Source: Streptomyces naganishii JCM 4654
Lineage (GTDB): Bacteria > Actinomycetota > Actinomycetes > Streptomycetales > Streptomycetaceae
Direction: 5' to 3'
Assembly (NCBI RefSeq): GCF_014650575.1
Contig: NZ_BMVF01000001.1
Span: 1-64,000 of the forward strand
DNA length: 64,000 bases
The notes below the pieces were generated by a model that saw only the letters and a program-made list of their open reading frames with translations, did not search any database and had not been told where the DNA came from. Positions 10,528-21,348 of the stretch are shown here, piece by piece. The translations under genes and the position numbers were made by a program. Every line of letters begins with the position of its first letter. Within the stretch, counting starts at the first letter, position 1.

Positions 10528-10973
10528 CCCGCCGCCCGGCGCCGCTCGCGCCGTTCCCCCTGCTCCCGCCGTTCCCGTCGCTCCCGCTGCTCGCGCCAGT
10601 CGCGGACGATCTCCTCGACGTCGTACCGCTTCAGGCCCAGCGGGGGCCCCGGGGGCGGCTTGAGCATCATGTCGAGGATCTTGGTGTTGATGTCCGCGAT
10701 GATCTTGCGGACCATCGGCTCCGTGGGGGCGGCCCGGGCCGCTGCCAGCGCGTCCTCGGCCTCCTTGCGCAGCGCGAGCGTCGGGGGCAGGACGGAGAGG
10801 CCCTCGCGGGCCATCTTCCGCTTGACCCACCACAGTTCCTCGTACGACGTGTCGCCCGGCAGGGGTCTGCCCGCGCCGGGCAGGCGGTCGAACTCGCCGC
10901 GCGCCTGGGCGTCACGGATCTGCTTGTCGGCCCAGGACTCGAACGGAACACCGGGTGGCTTTCGCTCGGTCAT
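10524..10973 (-). CDS. DUF1992 (DnaJC28-like conserved domain) protein
   Basis: A 149-aa protein of the DUF1992 family, found as a stand-alone bacterial protein and fused to J-domains in eukaryotic DNAJC28. Characteristic text: WADKQIRDAQARGEFDRLPGAGRPL (about residues 14-38), then MAREGLSVLPPTLALRKEAE, ending in an Arg/Glu-rich tail. The molecular role is unknown. The ATG at 10973 is clear. The stop overlaps the stop of the opposing gene by 4 bp. Confidence 0.85.
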   Translation of the reverse strand: MTERKPPGVPFESWADKQIRDAQARGEFDRLPGAGRPLPGDTSYEELWWVKRKMAREGLSVLPPTLALRKEAEDALAAARAAPTEPMVRKIIADINTKILDMMLKPPPGPPLGLKRYDVEEIVRDWREQRERRERREQGERRERRRAAG

Positions 10974-11076
10974 GCCTCCATTGTGCCGGACGGGACCCGG
11001 CCGGGCGTTTTATCATGCGGCGGCGGTACGGCACTCGGGTCGTTCGCCGCACAGGCAAGCCACAGGGGGAACGCTC

Positions 11077-11469
11077 GTGCTCGAACTGACCATGGCCTCC
11101 GTCTCCGGGACGGACGCGGGCGCCACGGCCGGCATGCTGATGGCCGACGCGCCCAGCGCCCCGGGCTCCGTGCTGCGGGTTGGCCGGGACCGGGCCGTGT
11201 GCCGGCTGGTGACGCCCGACGACTGGCTGTTCGTGTCCCGGGTGCACCTGGAGTTCGTGTGCGGACAGGACGGTGTCTGGCAGGTCACCTGGCTGCGCGG
11301 CTCCCAGCCGGACCCGTCCTCGGAGGTCCTGCTCACGGTGGGCGAGTACGCCCAGCCCCTCGCCTACGGCGGCACCGTCACGCTGCCCCGCGGCGGCGCC
11401 GGCGAGATCGTCGTACGCGACCGCACCAGCCCGCGCAGCATCAACGTGGGCTTCTACCACGAGACGTGA
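11077..11469 (+). CDS. small FHA-domain-like protein
   Basis: A 130-aa single-domain protein. GSVLRVGRDRAVCRLV then WLFVSRVHLEFV (about residues 30-65) carries the FHA signature, with the phosphothreonine-contacting Arg in GRD and the Ser-Arg-x-His turn. The rest continues as beta strands (VLLTVGEYAQPLAYGGTVTLPRGG). FHA domains bind pThr peptides made by Ser/Thr kinases. No kinase lies next to it. I chose the GTG at 11077 because GGGGGA lies 6 nt upstream. It is probably a cytoplasmic adaptor in kinase signalling. Confidence 0.78.
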   Translation: MLELTMASVSGTDAGATAGMLMADAPSAPGSVLRVGRDRAVCRLVTPDDWLFVSRVHLEFVCGQDGVWQVTWLRGSQPDPSSEVLLTVGEYAQPLAYGGTVTLPRGGAGEIVVRDRTSPRSINVGFYHET

Positions 11470-11550
11470 GGGCCACGAGGCGCGTGGGCGACGAGGCGGA
11501 GCGCCGAGAGGCGTGACGGCGACGAGGCGCGTGAGGGCGGCCGCCGCGTC

Positions 11551-12225
11551 CTACGCCAGTACCCGTGCCAGCGCGAACCCGTCGTAGCCCTTGACGCCCA
11601 CCGTCTGGATCGCCGTGCCCGTCAGGCGCGGGTGTTCCGCGATGAGCTCCAGCGCCGCCCGGGTGCCCCGCACGCTCGGGTCGGCGCCGCCCGCGTCGGT
11701 CACGTGGCCGCCGCGTACGACGTTGTCCACGACGATCAGGCTGCCGGTGCGGGTCAGCCGGAGCGCCCACTCCACGTAGTGCGGGTTGTTGACCTTGTCG
11801 GCGTCGATGAAGACCAGGTCGAAGGGGGGCGGGTTCTCGTCGGCGAGCTTGGGCAGCGACTCCAGGGCCGGGCCCACCCGTACCTCGGCGATCCGGTCCA
11901 GGCCGGCCCGCGCGAGGTTGCGGCGGGCCACGTCGGCGTGGTGGGCGTCGTACTCCAGGGAGACGAGTCTGCCGCCGTCGGCGGGGAGGGCGCGGGCCAG
12001 CCAGATGGTGCTGTACCCGCCGAGGGTGCCGATCTCCAGGACGGTGCGAGCGCCCTGGATCTCGGCGAGGAGCTGGAGGAGCTTGCCGTGGGTCGGCGCG
12101 ACGTTGATGTGCGGCAGGCCCTCGGCGTCGCTGTCGCGCAGCGCCGCCCGAAGCGCTTCGTCCTCGGGGGCGAGCAGGGCGGTGAAGTAGGCGTCGACGT
12201 CGTCCCAGAGCTGCGAGTCGCTCAT
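11551..12225 (-). CDS. SAM-dependent O-methyltransferase (catechol/caffeoyl-CoA type)
   Basis: A 224-aa class I methyltransferase of the O-methyltransferase family 3. VLEIGTLGGYSTIWLARALP (about residues 62-81) is the SAM-binding motif I, LEYDAHHADVARRNLARAG follows, FDLVFIDADKVNN (about 131-143) supplies the metal-binding Asp, and SLIVVDNVVRGG is the post-motif strand. Such enzymes methylate catechols and other vicinal hydroxyls with Mg2+. The acceptor is unknown. An operator-like palindrome sits 23 bp upstream of the start, so expression is probably repressor-controlled. Confidence 0.88.
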   Translation of the reverse strand: MSDSQLWDDVDAYFTALLAPEDEALRAALRDSDAEGLPHINVAPTHGKLLQLLAEIQGARTVLEIGTLGGYSTIWLARALPADGGRLVSLEYDAHHADVARRNLARAGLDRIAEVRVGPALESLPKLADENPPPFDLVFIDADKVNNPHYVEWALRLTRTGSLIVVDNVVRGGHVTDAGGADPSVRGTRAALELIAEHPRLTGTAIQTVGVKGYDGFALARVLA

Positions 12226-12247
12226 GCACCAAGCCTTTCGTATGCCT

Positions 12248-12264
12248 AGTTAGCTCCGCTAACT
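12248..12264. promoter_or_regulatory. operator-like palindrome upstream of the O-methyltransferase
   Basis: AGTTAGCtccGCTAACT is a perfect 7-bp inverted repeat with a 3-bp centre, 23 bp before the methyltransferase start. Shape and position are typical of MarR- or TetR-type operators. No cognate regulator is next to it. Confidence 0.6.
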
Positions 12265-12309
12265 GGATCCGCCACGAACATAGCCCGGCGCATGAGCGCT
12301 GTCAGGGAA

Positions 12310-13704
12310 TTACGCCGGGTCGCCCGGCGCCCGCTCCAGCGAGGGAGCGGAACCCGGCAGCGGGCGGCCCGCCGACTCGGCCATGCGCCAGACCGCGAAG
12401 CCGCCGATCACGGCCGCCGCCATCATGTAGTAGGCGGGCATCATCATGTTGCCGGTCACGCCGATCAGGGCGGTGACCACCAGCGGGGTCGTGCCGCCGA
12501 ACAGCGACACGGAGACGTTGAAGCCGATCGACAGCGAGCCGTAGCGCACCCGGGTCGGGAACAGGGCGGGCAGGGCGGCCGGCATCGCCGCGGTGAAGCA
12601 CACCAGCAGCAGGCCCAGCGCGGCCATGCCGAGGCCCACCGCGGCCAGGCTGCCCTGGCGGATCAGCAGCAGGGCCGGGACGGACAGGAACAGGAAGCCC
12701 GCGCAGCCGGCCGCGATCACCGGGCGGCGGCCGACCCGGTCGGTCAGCGCGCCGGCGAACGGCTGGACGACCATCATCAGCGCCATCACGCCGAGCACCA
12801 CCAGCAGGCCGTGCGTCTCGTCGTAGTGCAGCTCACTGGTCAGGTAGCTCGGCATGTACGACAGCAGCATGTAGTCGGTGACGTTGAAGACCAGGACCAG
12901 GCCCATGCACAGCAGCAGCGCCTTCCACTGGCCGGCGACCATCTCGCGCAGCGGCACCTTGGGGCGGCTCGCCTCGGCCTTCTCCACCTCGGCCGCGAAC
13001 GCCGGGGTCTCCTCCAGGCGCAGCCGCAGGTAGAGGCCGATGACGCCCATGGGGCCGGCGATCAGGAACGGCACGCGCCAGCCCCAGGTGAGCAGGTCGG
13101 CGTCGGAGAGCAGCGCCGTCATCAGGGTCACCAGGCCCGCGCCGCCGATGTAGCCGGCCAGCGTGCCGAACTCCAGCCAGCTGCCGAGGAAGCCGCGCCG
13201 CCGGTCGGGCGCGTACTCGGCGATGAACGTGGACGCGCCGGCGTACTCGCCGCCGGTGGAGAAGCCCTGCACCAGCCGGGCTGCGAGCAGGAGCAGCGGG
13301 GCGCCGACGCCGATCGAGGCGTAGGACGGGATCAGGCCGATGGCGAAGGTGCCCGCGGCCATCATGATCATGGTGACGGCCAGCACCTTCTGGCGGCCGA
13401 CGCGGTCGCCGAGCGGCCCGAAGACCATGCCGCCCAGCGGGCGGACCAGGAAGGCGGCGGCGAAGGCGCCGAAGGTGGACAGCAGCTGCGCCGTCGGGTT
13501 GCCGGAGGGGAAGAAGACCTTGCCCAGGGTCACCGCGATGTAGCTGTAGACACCGAAGTCGAACCACTCCATCGCGTTGCCCAGCGCGGCGGCCTTGACG
13601 GCCCGCCTGACGAGCGCCGGGTCGGTGACGGTGGCGCCGCCGGGTCGGTGGCGGTCCTTGGTGAGGGAGACGGATCGGGGAGCGGTGACTGTGGCGGCCG
13701 ACAA
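12310..13704 (-). CDS. MHS-family MFS metabolite:H+ symporter
   Basis: A 12-helix transporter (464 aa) of the metabolite:proton symporter family (ProP, ShiA, KgtP relatives). GNAMEWFDFGVYSY begins helix 1, the loop 2-3 signature is GPLGDRVGRQKVL, and RLVQGFSTGGEYAGASTFIAEY is a strong family mark. A second-half copy reads GALTDRVGRRPVI. Likely substrates are organic acids, shikimate, proline or betaines. The best start is a TTG at 13704 downstream of AAAGGTAGGCGAG; the frame is open upstream, so the start is uncertain. It diverges from the GT87/PAP2 gene across 465 bp. Confidence 0.85.
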   Translation of the reverse strand: MSAATVTAPRSVSLTKDRHRPGGATVTDPALVRRAVKAAALGNAMEWFDFGVYSYIAVTLGKVFFPSGNPTAQLLSTFGAFAAAFLVRPLGGMVFGPLGDRVGRQKVLAVTMIMMAAGTFAIGLIPSYASIGVGAPLLLLAARLVQGFSTGGEYAGASTFIAEYAPDRRRGFLGSWLEFGTLAGYIGGAGLVTLMTALLSDADLLTWGWRVPFLIAGPMGVIGLYLRLRLEETPAFAAEVEKAEASRPKVPLREMVAGQWKALLLCMGLVLVFNVTDYMLLSYMPSYLTSELHYDETHGLLVVLGVMALMMVVQPFAGALTDRVGRRPVIAAGCAGFLFLSVPALLLIRQGSLAAVGLGMAALGLLLVCFTAAMPAALPALFPTRVRYGSLSIGFNVSVSLFGGTTPLVVTALIGVTGNMMMPAYYMMAAAVIGGFAVWRMAESAGRPLPGSAPSLERAPGDPA

Positions 13705-13844
13705 GACTCGCTCGCCTACCTTTCGACGGGGACAGGGACGCGGTCCGCGCGACGGCGCCGGCGGGCGGACCGGGTGGCCCGCGCACGGCGGCACCGGGGC
13801 AGGCCGAAAATCGACCATACGAGTGCAAGGTGCGCTTACGTGGC

Positions 13845-13864
13845 GTACGCAAGTCGATGCGTAC
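13845..13864. promoter_or_regulatory. inverted repeat in the MHS / GT87-PAP2 intergenic region
   Basis: GTACGCA-agtcga-TGCGTAC has perfect 7-bp arms and a 6-bp centre. It is bracketed by GTGCA and TGCAC, so the region could form a nested cruciform or bind a dimeric regulator. It lies about 140 bp upstream of the MHS start and 305 bp upstream of the GT87/PAP2 start. Apart from this I see no gene or RNA in the 465-bp gap 13705-14169. Confidence 0.4.
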
Positions 13865-14169
13865 TGCACCTAAATGCCGGATACGCAGGTACGTCCGGCC
13901 GTTCCCGGACGCGATTCCCGGGCAGCCGCTGTGATCCTTCTCGCGTCCCCGGGGCGCAACCACGGCCTCTGTGTGCCCCGCGCCCGGCCCCGGACGCCGT
14001 CCCCGCAGGGCCGTCATCCGGACAAAGACGGGCGGACGACAGGTGAGGCGGGGGTTGCCCGCGTCTTCGTCCGCAGGAGGTGCGAGCCCCATAGGGTTCG
14101 CAGGAGAACACGGGAGAACACCGGCGTACGGGACGCACGGGGACATACGGGGCGGGAGGCCGGCGAGGC

Positions 14170-17469
<3,300 letters not shown>

Positions 17470-17589
17470 CTGTGCAGTCTGCTGACACCGTGTCCACTGC
17501 CGCAAGGGGCGTGCAGCGCCAGAAGACTTGATCTGCGCATCCGCACGAGTTCCGCACGCGATTGACGCCGTCGCGGCTCTTGCGACTTC

Positions 17590-17603
17590 TGGAACCCGTT
17601 ACT
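17590..17603. promoter_or_regulatory. degenerate KstR-like site upstream of the P450
   Basis: TggAACccGTTacT matches TnnAACnnGTTnnA except for the last base. It lies 79 bp before the P450 start and 16 bp before the CTGAT-N5-GTCAG element. Alone it would be weak evidence. Confidence 0.45.
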
Positions 17604-17619
17604 ACCTTCACCGCAATTC

Positions 17620-17634
17620 CTGATGGGCCGTCAG
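17620..17634. promoter_or_regulatory. CTGAN-N5-GTCAG element upstream of the P450
   Basis: CTGATGGGCCGTCAG, 47 bp before the P450 start. The same 15-bp architecture occurs before the aldehyde dehydrogenase, the F420 oxidoreductase and the MaoC gene in this window. It is a likely operator of an unidentified regulator. Confidence 0.55.
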
Positions 17635-17681
17635 GCAACGGTGTCGCCGTGGCGGCCGCATAGTGGTGGGAGTGAGTCGCC

Positions 17682-18917
17682 ATGCCCGATCCCGCGCTGC
17701 CCGACGGGTTCGACCTCACCGACCCCGACCTGCTGCACCAGCGCGTGCCCCTCCCGGAGTTCGCCGGGCTGCGCCGCACCGAGCCGGTGCGCTGGATCGC
17801 CCAGCCGCACGGGCTGGCCGGCTTCGCGGACGACGGCTACTGGGCCGTCACCCGGCACGCGGACGTCAAGTACGTCTCCACGCACCCCGAGATCTTCTCC
17901 TCCACCCGCAACACCGCCATCATCCGCTTCAACGAGCACATCCAGCGCGACGCGATCGACGCACAGCGGCTGATCCTGCTCAACATGGACCCGCCGGAAC
18001 ACACCCGGGTGCGCCAGATCGTGCAGCGCGGCTTCACCCCGCGCGCCATACGGGCGCTGGAGGAACGGCTGCGCGACCGCGCCCACGCCATCGTCGCCGG
18101 CGCCCGCGCGCGGTCCGGGCCGTTCGACTTCGTCACCCAGGTCGCCTGCGAACTGCCCCTCCAGGCCATCGCCGAGCTGATCGGAGTGCCCCAGGAGGAC
18201 CGGGCGAAGATATTCGACTGGTCCAACCGCATGATCGCCTACGACGACCCCGAGTACGCGATCACCGAGGAGGCCGGCGCGCAGTCCGCCGCCGAGATCA
18301 TCGCTTACGCCATGAACATGGCCGCGGAGCGCAAGCGGTGCCCTGCCCACGACATCGTGACCACGCTGGTGGCGGCCGAGGACGAAGGCAACCTGAACTC
18401 CGACGAGTTCGGCTTCTTCGTGCTGATGCTCGCGGTGGCCGGCAACGAGACGACCCGCAACGCCATCACCCACGGCATGCACGCCTTCCTCACCCACCCC
18501 GGCCAGTGGGACCTGTTCAAACGGGAGCGCCCGGCCACCACCGCCGAGGAGATCGTCCGCTGGGCGACACCGGTCAACGCCTTCCAGCGCACCGCCACGC
18601 GGGACACCGAACTCGGCGGCGCACGGATCCGCCAGGGCGAGCGGGTCGGCCTGTTCTACGCCTCCGCCAACCACGACCCGGACGTCTTCGAGGACCCGGA
18701 CGCCTTCGACATCACCCGCGACCCCAACCCGCACCTCGGCTTCGGCGGCGGGGGCCCGCACTACTGCCTCGGCAAGTCCCTGGCCGTCCTGGAGATCGAC
18801 CTCATCTTCAACGCCGTCGCCGACGCCATGCCCGGCCTGCGCCTGGCGGGCGACCCGCGCAGACTGCGGTCGGCGTGGATCAACGGCGTGAAGGAACTGC
18901 GGGTCACCCGTACCTGA
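17682..18917 (+). CDS. cytochrome P450, CYP125-like (steroid C26-monooxygenase type)
   Basis: A 411-aa haem monooxygenase. The I-helix is AVAGNETTRNAITHG (about 250-264), the ExxR is EEIVRWATPVNAFQRT (about 288-303), and the haem loop is GFGGGGPHYCLGKSLA with Cys near 362. From memory the whole sequence follows M. tuberculosis CYP125 (CELPLQAIAELIGVPQEDRAKIF, DDIVTTL-like segment, INGVKEL end). CYP125 oxidises the sterol side-chain terminus to start its beta-oxidation. Electrons could come from the ferredoxin at 29089-29322. The ATG at 17682 follows GGGAG. It is controlled from the shared 298-bp gap with the thiolase, which holds KstR-like and CTGAN-N5-GTCAG sites. Confidence 0.9.
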   Translation: MPDPALPDGFDLTDPDLLHQRVPLPEFAGLRRTEPVRWIAQPHGLAGFADDGYWAVTRHADVKYVSTHPEIFSSTRNTAIIRFNEHIQRDAIDAQRLILLNMDPPEHTRVRQIVQRGFTPRAIRALEERLRDRAHAIVAGARARSGPFDFVTQVACELPLQAIAELIGVPQEDRAKIFDWSNRMIAYDDPEYAITEEAGAQSAAEIIAYAMNMAAERKRCPAHDIVTTLVAAEDEGNLNSDEFGFFVLMLAVAGNETTRNAITHGMHAFLTHPGQWDLFKRERPATTAEEIVRWATPVNAFQRTATRDTELGGARIRQGERVGLFYASANHDPDVFEDPDAFDITRDPNPHLGFGGGGPHYCLGKSLAVLEIDLIFNAVADAMPGLRLAGDPRRLRSAWINGVKELRVTRT

Positions 18918-18950
18918 CCGGCGCGCTCGCCGTGACCTCCGGACGGTGGG

Positions 18951-19649
18951 TCACTCACGGCCTGAAGTCGCCACCGCCAGGACTCCGGTCGCCGCGGCCG
19001 CGATCAGCAGCGCGGTGGCCAGGTGCCCGCGGACCACCAGCCAGGCGCCGAGCACGGCGCCCGCGAGCATCGCGACCACGGCCGCGGTGCGGCGCGGGGA
19101 GCGGCGGCCGGAGCCGCCGCCCGCGCGGGAGTCGGAGGCGAGCCCGGTCAGGGTCATGGTGAGCACGGTGGTGGTGAGGTCGGGCACGCCCAGTTTGCGC
19201 ACCGTGGCGTTGCGCAGGCCCATCGCGAAGGCCGTCAGCACGATCAGGGCGTACGCCGTGCCGCGGGCGCCCGGAGCGGCGTGGGCGATGGCGGCCGACG
19301 CGCCGACCAGGACCGCCTCGGCGGCCAGCGTGCCGCGGGCCCAGGCGCGGCGCGAGCCGCCGCCGAAGCGTGCCGCGACCCGCCCGCCGGCCACCGCGCC
19401 CAGCAGGAACGCGGCGAGGGAGGCGGCGGTGTGCGTCACGGTGAAGCCGGGCGCCCCGGCGGCGGCGAAGCCGAGGACGACCACGTTGCCGGTCATGTTG
19501 GCGGTGAAGACGTGCCCGAGGCCCAGATAGCTGACCGCGTCGATGATCCCGCTGACCACGGTCAGCCCCAGCAGCACGATGACCAGGGGCAGTCCGCGGG
19601 CCTCGGGGTCAGGTGCGCGCGCGCCGTCCGGCGGGGGCTGCGTCGTCAT
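18951..19649 (-). CDS. DUF1275 (YoaK-like) membrane protein
   Basis: A 232-aa integral membrane protein with six hydrophobic segments. The DUF1275 signature GIIDAVSYLGLGHVFTANMTGNVVVLGFA (about residues 34-62) is complete. GLRNATVRKLGVPDLTTTVLTMTLTGL (about 145-171) is the second conserved block. The transport substrate of this family is unknown. The ATG at 19649 is preferred over an upstream in-frame start because family similarity begins near it. It is convergent with the P450, 33 bp away. Confidence 0.85.
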   Translation of the reverse strand: MTTQPPPDGARAPDPEARGLPLVIVLLGLTVVSGIIDAVSYLGLGHVFTANMTGNVVVLGFAAAGAPGFTVTHTAASLAAFLLGAVAGGRVAARFGGGSRRAWARGTLAAEAVLVGASAAIAHAAPGARGTAYALIVLTAFAMGLRNATVRKLGVPDLTTTVLTMTLTGLASDSRAGGGSGRRSPRRTAAVVAMLAGAVLGAWLVVRGHLATALLIAAAATGVLAVATSGRE

Positions 19650-19784
19650 CGCACCAGAAAAGCAGACCCGGCCGAGGGCGCCGGGCGCGGACACGGCGAA
19701 GGCGGCGGCCCAGGGGATCGGGGGCCGCCGCCTCCACGAGTGCCGTGAGGTGGCTCAAGCCGGGTTCTCCGGCCGGTACGGCGA

Positions 19785-20201
19785 TCAGTACCAGCCGTTG
19801 GCCTGCCAGAAGTTCCAGGCGCCGACCGGGCTGCCGTAGCGGGACTTCATGTAGTCCAGGCCCCACTTGATCTGGGTCTGGGCGTTGGTCTTCCAGTCGG
19901 CGCCGGCCGAGGCCATCTTCGAGCCCGGCAGGGCCTGGACCAGGCCGTAGGCGCCGGAGGAGGCGTTGGTGGCGTTGACGTTCCAGCCGCTCTCGCGCTC
20001 GACGATGTGGCTGAAGGCGTTGAACTGCGCGGCGTCCGGGATCATCTTGTGCGCGACCGTCTTGGCGTCGGCGGCCGAGTGGGCCGGGGCCGCGTGGGCG
20101 GGGGCCGACGTGAGGGCCATGCCGACGGTGGCGGCGGCCACGGCGGCGGTGGTGAGGGCCTTCTTCGGGGCGGCGATGCGGCGGATGAAGGAGACGGACA
20201 C
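19785..20201 (-). CDS. secreted transglycosylase-like protein (SLT/resuscitation type)
   Basis: A 138-aa exported protein. Residues 1-38 are a signal peptide (RRIAAPKKALTTAAVAAATVGMALTSAPAHAA). The mature domain HIVERESGWNVNATNASSGAYGLVQALPGSKMA (about 64-96), with the catalytic-type Glu in ERESGW, and ending in YMKSRYGSPVGAWNFWQANGWY is the compact lysozyme-like fold common in Streptomyces cell-wall hydrolases. It would cleave peptidoglycan glycan strands. The GTG at 20201 follows AAGAGG with 6-nt spacing. It stands alone with a 310-bp upstream gap. Confidence 0.88.
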   Translation of the reverse strand: MSVSFIRRIAAPKKALTTAAVAAATVGMALTSAPAHAAPAHSAADAKTVAHKMIPDAAQFNAFSHIVERESGWNVNATNASSGAYGLVQALPGSKMASAGADWKTNAQTQIKWGLDYMKSRYGSPVGAWNFWQANGWY

Positions 20202-20511
20202 GGAGAACCTCTTGCCTCGGGGACGGGGAGTCGCGGGCCTGCCGTGATCGGCGGTGCCCGGCGACGTCGTCCAGAGAAGCAGCCGCGAAATCCGTCCGCA
20301 AACACCCCTTTTACTAGTTGTGTTCGCATACGCGGCGGTGGTCGTGCGTGTGAGCCGGCTCTCAAACCCCAGGTGGGCACGGGCAATGTCGGGTCCATGC
20401 CACGGCCGTCCGGCTACGACCCGCCTTCGTAGGTGACCCACGTCATGTGGGCCGCTTCACCGGCGCCCTCACCGACCGTCCCCGCCCGATGACGCTGTGG
20501 TGGTGCGGACG
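20202..20511. other. 310-bp intergenic region upstream of the transglycosylase
   Basis: No gene seen. It contains the transglycosylase promoter and leader. An A+T-richer patch near 20306-20332 (cttttactagttgtgttcgc) is the likely promoter zone. I looked for a ydaO (c-di-AMP) riboswitch, common before such genes in Streptomyces, and did not recognise its conserved segments. Confidence 0.4.
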
Positions 20512-21348
20512 TCACGCGCCGGGGCCGTCGAAGGCGACCGGCGCCTCGAACGCGGCCCGCCGGGTGGCCCGGCGCAGCGCCCTGAGCACCGCCGGGCCCA
20601 CGACCAGGGTCAGCACGACGGTGACGACGGCCCGGCCGAGGTCCCAGCCCAGCGAGGTGGCCAGGCAGTACGCGACGAAGCGGGCCAGGTTGGCGGGCAC
20701 GCCCGCGTGCGGGTCGAAGGCGATGGAGGAGGCGAGGGCGCCCATGAAGGGCCAGCCCGCGAGGTTCATGACGGTGCCGTACGCGAACGCGGCGAGGAAG
20801 CCGTAGACCGCGAGCAGCGCCAGTTCCGCGCGCTCGCGCAGGCGGTCGGGGCCCGGCAGCAGGCCCGCGCCCATCGTGAACCACCCCATGGCCACCATCT
20901 GGAACGGCATCCAGGGGCCCACGCCCCCGGTGAGCAGCGCGGAGGCGAACATCGTCACCGAGCCGAGCACGTAGCCGAAGCCCGGCCCGAGCACGCGGCC
21001 GCTCAGCACCATCAGGAAGAACATGGGTTCCAGGCCCGCGGTGCCCGCCCCGATCGGGCGCAGGGCGGCCCCGGCCGCGGCCAGCACGCCGAGCATCGCC
21101 ACCGCCTTCGGGCCGAGGCCCGACTCGGAGATCGTCGCCGTGACGACCGCGACCAGCAGCACCAGCAGACCCGCGAAGAGCCAGGGCGCGTCCTGGGCGT
21201 GGGCGCTGAGCTGCGAGGCGGGCGGCGCGAGGAACGGCCAGGTGAAGGCGGCCACCCCGACCGCGCTCACGAGCAGGAGAGTGGCGGTGGAGCGGGGACC
21301 CAGGCGCACGGCCCGCGCCTGCGCGTCGCTGCCGGCGGGCGGCTTCAC
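20512..21348 (-). CDS. ECF transporter S component (cobalamin/corrinoid type by context)
   Basis: A 278-aa membrane protein with about six to eight hydrophobic segments and features of ECF substrate-binding components (LEPMFFLMVLSGRVLGPGFGYVLGSVTMFASALLTGGVGPWMPFQMVAMGW, about residues 105-155). It is the last gene of a five-gene operon behind a cobalamin riboswitch, so B12 or a corrinoid precursor is the probable substrate; cobalt is an alternative. The GTG at 21348 overlaps the stop of the ATPase gene (GTGA) and has AGGAG 7 nt upstream, indicating translational coupling. Confidence 0.83.
   Translation of the reverse strand: MKPPAGSDAQARAVRLGPRSTATLLLVSAVGVAAFTWPFLAPPASQLSAHAQDAPWLFAGLLVLLVAVVTATISESGLGPKAVAMLGVLAAAGAALRPIGAGTAGLEPMFFLMVLSGRVLGPGFGYVLGSVTMFASALLTGGVGPWMPFQMVAMGWFTMGAGLLPGPDRLRERAELALLAVYGFLAAFAYGTVMNLAGWPFMGALASSIAFDPHAGVPANLARFVAYCLATSLGWDLGRAVVTVVLTLVVGPAVLRALRRATRRAAFEAPVAFDGPGA

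Noticed and set aside
12292..14046. 584-codon open frame on the plus strand opposite the MHS transporter
   Set aside because: Rich in His/Gln/Arg/Gly without any domain. It is the antisense shadow expected in high-G+C DNA; the minus strand encodes a clear transporter.
20202..20400. ydaO-type (c-di-AMP) riboswitch upstream of the transglycosylase
   Set aside because: Expected from relatives, but the conserved segments of that class could not be recognised in the leader.
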